Below are positions 1-4,183 of a stretch of DNA of 6,287 nucleotides, piece by piece (position 1 is the stretch's first letter; each line of letters starts with the position of its first letter). This DNA is from Vulcanimicrobiota bacterium (GTDB taxonomy: Bacteria > Vulcanimicrobiota > Vulcanimicrobiia > Vulcanimicrobiales > Vulcanimicrobiaceae). The notes under the pieces were generated by a model that was given only the letters and a program-made list of their open reading frames with translations, was not told the DNA's origin and searched no databases. The position numbers and the translations under genes were made by a program. Location: positions 1 through 6,287 of the forward strand of contig JAFAMS010000051.1 of NCBI GenBank assembly GCA_019233165.1, given 5' to 3'.

Positions 1-866
1 TTCTCCGTAAGGCTTGTACCACTCGGTAACCGCTGCCTGATCTTGGCGAGAAGGTTGGGCGTCGCCTGGCGGCGCGCCCGCGGGGGCCGCGTGCACGCGA
101 GGAGTACCCGGCGCAGCCGCTCTTCATCGGCGATCTCGCGAGAAAGCTTTCCACCGCGCGCGATCGAGATGCTCCCGGTCTGCTCCGAGATGACCAGCAC
201 GACCGCGTCCGTCTGCTCGGCGAGGCCGAGTGCGGCGCGGTGACGCGTCCCGAGATGACGGTCGGTCACGCTCTCCGAGAGCGGGAGGAAGCATGCGGCC
301 GCGACGATCCGCCCCCGACTGACGATCGTGGCGCCGTCGTGCAGCGGCGTGGAGCGCGAGAACAGCGAGAGGAGCAGCTCGAGCGAGAGAACCGCATCGA
401 GCGCCGTTCCCGACTCCACGATCTCCTTAAGACCGGTTGCCTGCTCGATCGCGATCAGAGCGCCCGTACGCGATTGCGAGAGCGCCGTCGCCGCGCTCGC
501 CAAGATCGCCATTGTCTCTTCGTTGCGGACCGGCTCGTCGGTCGAGACGAGGTTCGTAAAGAACCCGCCGCGTCCGATCTGCTCGAGAGCCCGCCGCAGC
601 TCCGGCTGAAAGACGATCGGCAGCGTGACCGCGATCGCGATGACGACGTATTGCATCAGCGTCGCGAGGAGTAAGAGGTGCAGCACCTTGGCTACCGCGA
701 GGATCACGATCAGGACGAAGAGGCCGACCATGATCTGTACGGCGCGCGTTCCGCGAATCAACAGCAGAAAGTAGTAGATCAGGACCGTCGTGACCGCGAT
801 GTCGACGACGTCGAGAACGCCGATCGGGAGCGTGCCGAGTCCCGGCAGGGAGAGCAGGTTGTTCAT
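1..866 (-). CDS. cdaA: Diadenylate cyclase CdaA, C-terminus cut by window edge
   Basis: This gene encodes the membrane-bound enzyme that condenses two ATP molecules into cyclic di-AMP, a second messenger controlling potassium and osmolyte balance and, in many bacteria, wall homeostasis. Translating from ATG at 866 gives 288 residues with no stop before the edge. Three hydrophobic segments lie at about residues 19-37, 43-60 and 62-85. They are followed by the family signature IVFQPELRRALEQIGR (84-99). The DAC (DisA_N) catalytic domain then carries both hallmark motifs: DGA at 177-179, inside LHDGATIV, and RHR at 208-210, inside GTRHRAALGL. The spacing fits Firmicute CdaA of about 273 residues, so the visible part is already slightly long. 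The start overlaps the stop of the upstream gene (ATGA), and no strong Shine-Dalgarno sequence sits close by, so translation is probably coupled. In many bacteria cdaR and glmM follow, but here that region is off the edge. The identification is firm; the C-terminal end is unseen. Confidence 0.95.
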   Translation of the reverse strand, partial: MNNLLSLPGLGTLPIGVLDVVDIAVTTVLIYYFLLLIRGTRAVQIMVGLFVLIVILAVAKVLHLLLLATLMQYVVIAIAVTLPIVFQPELRRALEQIGRGGFFTNLVSTDEPVRNEETMAILASAATALSQSRTGALIAIEQATGLKEIVESGTALDAVLSLELLLSLFSRSTPLHDGATIVSRGRIVAAACFLPLSESVTDRHLGTRHRAALGLAEQTDAVVLVISEQTGSISIARGGKLSREIADEERLRRVLLACTRPPRARRQATPNLLAKIRQRLPSGTSLTE

Positions 867-1216
867 CGCGGTTCGAGCTCCGGTACACGGACCTCGAGGA
901 TCCGCTGCTCGGTCAGATCCGGTTCCGCAATCGCCGCGGCGACGACGCGCGCAAGCTCCGCGTCGCCGAGCTCCAGAGCGCGCCCTGCCGGGGCCTCCGC
1001 GTAGCGGCGCGACTCGATCTCGACGAGATGGCGCACGAGCGAGAGCGGCGTACTCTCTTCGTCGACGCCGATCACGACCGCATCGCCTCGTATCTCGCAG
1101 CTCGCCACACCGGCCGGCTTCCCGGGACCGAAAAGCGCAGCCGCAACGGCCGCGCGCGCCCGCGGGTCGCTCACGACGAACTCGACGCAGGAGAGATTAT
1201 CCAAAGTAACGAGCAT
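863..1216 (-). CDS. Uncharacterised 117-residue protein upstream of cdaA
   Basis: I do not recognise this family. From ATG at 1216 the protein has 117 residues, is rich in Ala, Val and Glu, and has no signal peptide, membrane segment or cysteine cluster. It reads like a small soluble alpha/beta protein: a strand near 10-16 (CVEFVVS), a helix near 18-29, a strand near 38-50 with the run DAVVIGVDEE, a helix near 56-67, a helix near 81-92 and a final strand near 104-109. The codons are G/C-rich in the third position and the hydrophobic pattern is regular, unlike the arginine-rich antisense frames. The TGA stop shares bases with the cdaA ATG (ATGA), which strongly suggests a real gene cotranslated with cdaA. 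The start is uncertain: GTG at 1234 is an alternative two bases after a GGGGAGG run, and TTG at 1204 is also possible. The 5' end overlaps the divergent rsgA. A role linked to c-di-AMP is inference from position only. Confidence 0.75.
   Translation of the reverse strand: MLVTLDNLSCVEFVVSDPRARAAVAAALFGPGKPAGVASCEIRGDAVVIGVDEESTPLSLVRHLVEIESRRYAEAPAGRALELGDAELARVVAAAIAEPDLTEQRILEVRVPELEPR
1189..1193 (+). promoter_or_regulatory. Possible Shine-Dalgarno AGGAG for rsgA
   Basis: AGGAG lies five bases before an in-frame ATC codon at 1199 and two bases before an in-frame ATT at 1196. The next clear RsgA-like residues begin about 15 codons later. No ATG, GTG, TTG or CTG lies in the rsgA frame near here, so this motif is the best evidence for where rsgA translation begins. 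It also lies within the antisense gene 863-1216, so chance occurrence is possible. Confidence 0.35.
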
Positions 1217-2137
1217 CTTCAGCGCAACCCGCACGACCTCCCCGCGCGCGTCGTCCGCGTCGGACGCAACAGCGCGTGGGTCGTCCTCGATGCGGAGGAG
1301 CGTCCGCGGCTCGCGTCGCTCCGCCGCAAGGGCGAGAAGATGCAAGCGATGCTCGCGCCGGGCGACTACGTCGAGGTACGGATACTCGAAGACGAGAGCG
1401 TCGTCGTCGAGCGCGTGCGGGCGCGCAGCTTCACGCTCGAGCGGCGAACGGTAACGGGGCGCACGAAGACGATGGCCGCGAACGTCGATACGATCGCGGT
1501 CGTGGCCGCGTTGACGGATCCCCCGGTCCGGCTCTCGATGATCGATCAACTCATCGCTTTCGCCGAGCTGCAAGAGCTGAACGCGCTTCTTCTGCTCACC
1601 AAAGTCGATTTGACGGACGGTCGAGTCGCGGCGGAGATTCAGGCGCTCTATAGCCGGCTCGAGTACCGGACGCTCATCATCCAGCCGAAAATGGGAGCTG
1701 GCATCGATGCGCTGCGCGAAGCGCTCCACGGTTCGCACGCGCTCCTCGTCGGGCAGTCGGGGGTCGGGAAGAGCTCGATCTTCCGCGCCCTCGGCGGGAC
1801 GACCGAAGTCGGCGAAGTCTCGCGGCTCGGACGCGGCCGCCAAACGACGACGGCGGCGCGGCTGTTCCGTCTTGCGGACGGCTTCCTCATCGACAGCCCG
1901 GGCGTCGGCGCGTTCGAGCTTGGCGAGATCGCCCCACGCGAACTCGCAGAGGCGTTCGTCGAGATCGCTCCCCTTTCGCCGCGGTGCAGGTTCCGCGACT
2001 GCGCGCACCTAGCCGAACCCGGTTGCGCCGTTCGCGAAGCGGCGGAGGCCGGAGCGGTTGCCCCGAGCCGCTACGAGAGCTACCGGCTCATCCTGGCCCG
2101 CGCCGACCCGCTGAGCGCGTACGGCGAAGCCACGTGA
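1199..2137 (+). CDS. rsgA: Small-subunit biogenesis GTPase RsgA (YjeQ)
   Basis: RsgA is a circularly permuted GTPase that binds late 30S ribosomal particles and helps mature the decoding centre. From the ATC at 1199 the product has 312 residues. An N-terminal OB-fold starts near residue 16 (ARVVRVGRNSAWVV). The G motifs follow in the permuted order: G4 as TKVD at 134-137, G1 as GQSGVGKS at 185-192, the switch region GRGRQTTTAARLF, and G3 as DSPG at 232-235. The C-terminal zinc knuckle is complete: Cys263, Cys268, His270 and Cys276 in CRFRDCAHLAEPGC. G4 has Thr instead of the usual Asn, a mild variation. The start is the open question. The only in-frame NTG codons are ATG at 1028, which adds 57 arginine-rich residues and lies opposite the cdaA-partner gene for 189 bp, and ATG at 1340, which would destroy the OB-fold. 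I chose ATC because of the AGGAG at 1189, with low confidence in that start. Function is certain. rpsT follows after 39 bp. Confidence 0.9.
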   Translation: MQSNEHLQRNPHDLPARVVRVGRNSAWVVLDAEERPRLASLRRKGEKMQAMLAPGDYVEVRILEDESVVVERVRARSFTLERRTVTGRTKTMAANVDTIAVVAALTDPPVRLSMIDQLIAFAELQELNALLLLTKVDLTDGRVAAEIQALYSRLEYRTLIIQPKMGAGIDALREALHGSHALLVGQSGVGKSSIFRALGGTTEVGEVSRLGRGRQTTTAARLFRLADGFLIDSPGVGAFELGEIAPRELAEAFVEIAPLSPRCRFRDCAHLAEPGCAVREAAEAGAVAPSRYESYRLILARADPLSAYGEAT

Positions 2138-2140
2138 GCC

Positions 2141-2169
2141 TTGAGCCGCCGGCGGGTTCCTGGTATGCT
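2141..2169 (+). promoter_or_regulatory. Sigma-70-type promoter with extended -10 for rpsT
   Basis: TTGAGC (2141-2146) and TATGCT (2164-2169) are separated by exactly 17 bases. The -10 is preceded by TGG (2161-2163), giving the extended -10 form TGnTATnnT. It sits in the 39-bp gap just after the rsgA stop and before rpsT. The expected transcription start, six to eight bases past the -10, falls at about 2176-2177, on or next to the GTG start codon of rpsT. The match is to the general bacterial housekeeping consensus; the sigma factor of this organism is not known. Confidence 0.7.
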
Positions 2170-2176
2170 GGCCCTC

Positions 2177-2479
2177 GTGCCTAACATCAAAGCCGCCGAG
2201 AAGTGGTCTCGGCAAACCACAAAGCGCCGCGTCCGCAACCTCGACACGAAAACCCGCCTGAAGACGCTCTTCAAGAAAGCGAAGGCCGACGGCGACACCG
2301 CGTTCGGCCGGGGCGTCGAGTCGCAGCTCGACAAGGCCGCGTCGAAGGGGATCATCCACAAGAACAAGGCGGCGCGCAAGAAGTCGCGTTTGGCGAAAGC
2401 GCTCGCGGTCTCGACCGCGACGAGCACGACTGCGGCAAAGCCGAAGCGCGCGACCCGCAAGACCTCGACGAAGAAGTAA
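2177..2479 (+). CDS. rpsT: 30S ribosomal protein S20
   Basis: S20 is a primary binding protein of the 5' domain of 16S rRNA in the small ribosomal subunit. From GTG at 2177 the product has 100 residues and starts with the family-typical PNIKAAEK. The conserved C-terminal block GIIHKNKAARKKSRLAK is at 58-74. Basic helices make up most of the chain. It is longer than the usual size of about 86 residues because of an Ala/Thr/Lys/Arg-rich tail from about 78 to 100, probably disordered and rRNA-binding. The GTG was chosen because S20 normally begins M-P-N-I-K. ATG at 2165 would add four residues but lies inside the -10 element. No Shine-Dalgarno precedes the GTG, and the promoter predicts an RNA 5' end on or beside it, so translation is probably leaderless. 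The TAA stop at 2477-2479 directly abuts the TAG of convergent phaC. A terminator follows at 2502-2532. Confidence 0.95.
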   Translation: MPNIKAAEKWSRQTTKRRVRNLDTKTRLKTLFKKAKADGDTAFGRGVESQLDKAASKGIIHKNKAARKKSRLAKALAVSTATSTTAAKPKRATRKTSTKK

Positions 2480-4183
2480 CTACTTCACGAGGACGTAACT
2501 GCCCGGTGCGTTTTCGAGCGCCGGGTATTTTTCGTTTGCCGCGGGCGGTGCTTGGCGCTTTCCTGATTGCGCGCCGAGCCATTCGTACCAATCCGGCCAC
2601 CACGAGCCTTCGCGCAGTTTCGCATGAAGCAGCCACTCGTCGGGATCTTTTGGATCGTCTTTGGAGGCCCAGTACTGCGCCTTCTTCCCGCCGGGCGGAT
2701 TCACGATCCCGGCAATGTGCCCGGAGTTCGCTAGCCGGAAGAGGCAGGGGCCCGAGACGAGCTGCGTGAGTGTGTAGACCGAACGCCAAGGGGCGATGTG
2801 ATCGTCTTTGGTGGCGATGATGTAGATCGGCTGGTCGATCGCCCCGAGATCGATCGGAACGCCGTCGACTTCCAGCGCACCGGGCTCGATCAGCTCGTTC
2901 GCGAGATACATGTGCCGCAGATAGTAGCTGTGCATCGCCGCCGGCATCCGCGTCGAGTCGTTGTTCCAGTACAGCAAATCGAACGCCGGGGCGTCCTTGC
3001 CGAGCAAATACCGGTTCACGGCCGGCGTCCAGATCAGGTCGTTGGCGCGCAGCATCGTGAACGTGTCGGCCATCTCGCTCCCCTCGAGGTAGCCGCGCTC
3101 GCTCATCTTCCCTTCGATGTACGCGAGCGCGTCTTCGCCCAGGAAGTTGACGATCTCGCCCGGCTCCTTGAAGTCGACGAGCGAGGCCATGTACGTTGCC
3201 GCGGTGATCACGGGGTCGCCTTCCGCCGCAGGTTTGCGCTTGAGGTACGCCATCAGCATCGCGAGCAGCGTCCCGCCGATGCAGTAGCCGTTCATCGTCA
3301 CCTTGTTCGAACCGGCGATCTCGCCGGCGACTTGTGCCGCGACGAGCGCGCCCTTGGTGACGTAGTCGCTCATCGCCACGCCGGCCATCGACGCGTCTGG
3401 ATTGCGCCACGAGACCACGAACGTCTGGAAGCCTGCGTCCGTCGCATGCTTCACGAAGCTGTTCTTCTGCTGCAGGTCGAGGATGTAGTACTTGTTGATC
3501 CAGGGCGGGACGATCACGAGCGGGCGTTTGTAGACCGTCTCGGTCGTCGTGTCGTACCGGATCAGCTCGAGCAGCTCGTTGCGAAAGACGACCTTCCCCG
3601 GCGTCGTCCCGACGTTCTCGCCGACCTTGAACGCCTGCGTATCGACGAGCGCGACGCGGCCTTGGTTCTCAACTTGATCCTTGGCGAGATTCCTGAGCCC
3701 TTCGACGAGATTCTGGCCGCCGGTCCGCATCGTTTCTTCGACGACGTCCGGGTTGAGGAACGCCACGTTCGTGGGGCTCATCATGTCGCAGAACTGCTTG
3801 GCGAAGAACTTTGCCCGGCGTTTCGCCGCGGGCTCGACGTCGGTCGCGTCGATCGCGGAGAGAAATGCCTGCGTCATCAGCAAGTACGCCTGCTTCATCG
3901 CGTCGAGCGCCGGGTTCTCCGTCCAGGCCGGGTTTTGGAAGCGCTTGTCGTTCGCATCCGGCTCGATGACCGGGGCGGTGCCGTCGCCCGCGACCCGTTC
4001 GGCGCTGCGCTCCAAGATCTCGAGCCACATCTGGGCGAAGCGCTTCTGCGACTCGACCAGCTTGTCGGGCTCGCTCAGCATCGCTCTCCAGACCTCGAGG
4101 GTCGCTTTGCCGATCCCGAACGGGTCGGCGGAATTCATCGCATCCATCAAGCCGGGCTCTTCGCGTTCCGACTCCCCGTTCAT
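2480..4183 (-). CDS. phaC: Class I poly(3-hydroxyalkanoate) synthase PhaC
   Basis: PhaC polymerises short-chain (R)-3-hydroxyacyl-CoA thioesters into PHA storage granules, releasing CoA, and works at the granule surface. The 567-residue product has the class I length and layout: an N-terminal helical domain to about residue 200, then an alpha/beta-hydrolase domain. The lipase-like box GYCIGG (299-304) holds the nucleophile Cys301. Asp461 in KDDHIAPW and His489 in GHIAGIVNP complete the triad, and their spacing (160 and 28 residues) closely matches the Ralstonia enzyme (Cys319, Asp480, His508). PPWINKYYILDLQ (226-238) and FVVSWRNPD (255-263) are further family motifs. The start at 4183 overlaps the priA stop (ATGA). 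In-frame ATGs at 4147 and 4138 are alternatives, since the first 15 residues are poorly conserved in type. No thiolase, reductase or phasin gene is in view. The 3' end overlaps the rpsT terminator on the other strand. Confidence 0.97.
   Translation of the reverse strand: MNGESEREEPGLMDAMNSADPFGIGKATLEVWRAMLSEPDKLVESQKRFAQMWLEILERSAERVAGDGTAPVIEPDANDKRFQNPAWTENPALDAMKQAYLLMTQAFLSAIDATDVEPAAKRRAKFFAKQFCDMMSPTNVAFLNPDVVEETMRTGGQNLVEGLRNLAKDQVENQGRVALVDTQAFKVGENVGTTPGKVVFRNELLELIRYDTTTETVYKRPLVIVPPWINKYYILDLQQKNSFVKHATDAGFQTFVVSWRNPDASMAGVAMSDYVTKGALVAAQVAGEIAGSNKVTMNGYCIGGTLLAMLMAYLKRKPAAEGDPVITAATYMASLVDFKEPGEIVNFLGEDALAYIEGKMSERGYLEGSEMADTFTMLRANDLIWTPAVNRYLLGKDAPAFDLLYWNNDSTRMPAAMHSYYLRHMYLANELIEPGALEVDGVPIDLGAIDQPIYIIATKDDHIAPWRSVYTLTQLVSGPCLFRLANSGHIAGIVNPPGGKKAQYWASKDDPKDPDEWLLHAKLREGSWWPDWYEWLGAQSGKRQAPPAANEKYPALENAPGSYVLVK
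2502..2532 (+). terminator. Intrinsic terminator of rpsT, inside the phaC 3' end
   Basis: CCCGGTGC (2502-2509) pairs with GCGCCGGG (2518-2525) in an 8-bp stem with one G-U pair and an 8-base loop. TATTTTT (2526-2532) and then CGTTT follow. This is the form of a Rho-independent terminator for plus-strand transcription, starting 23 bases after the rpsT stop. On the minus strand no T-run follows the stem, so it should not stop phaC transcription. The whole element is also phaC coding sequence, about residues 551-560. Confidence 0.8.

Noticed and set aside
427..888. Minus-strand 153-codon frame over the cdaA region
   Set aside because: The neighbouring frame gives an intact CdaA with membrane segments and both catalytic motifs, so this one is a shadow.
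1217..2008. Minus-strand extension of the cdaA-partner frame back to 2008
   Set aside because: It is antisense to the certain rsgA coding sequence and its residues are arginine-rich and patternless. Only the part from about 1216 onward looks like protein.
2473..2486. Palindrome GAAGTA-AC-TACTTC across the two stop codons
   Set aside because: Both proteins end in Lys codons AAG followed by stops, so the symmetry follows from the touching convergent stops. A two-base loop cannot form a useful RNA hairpin.
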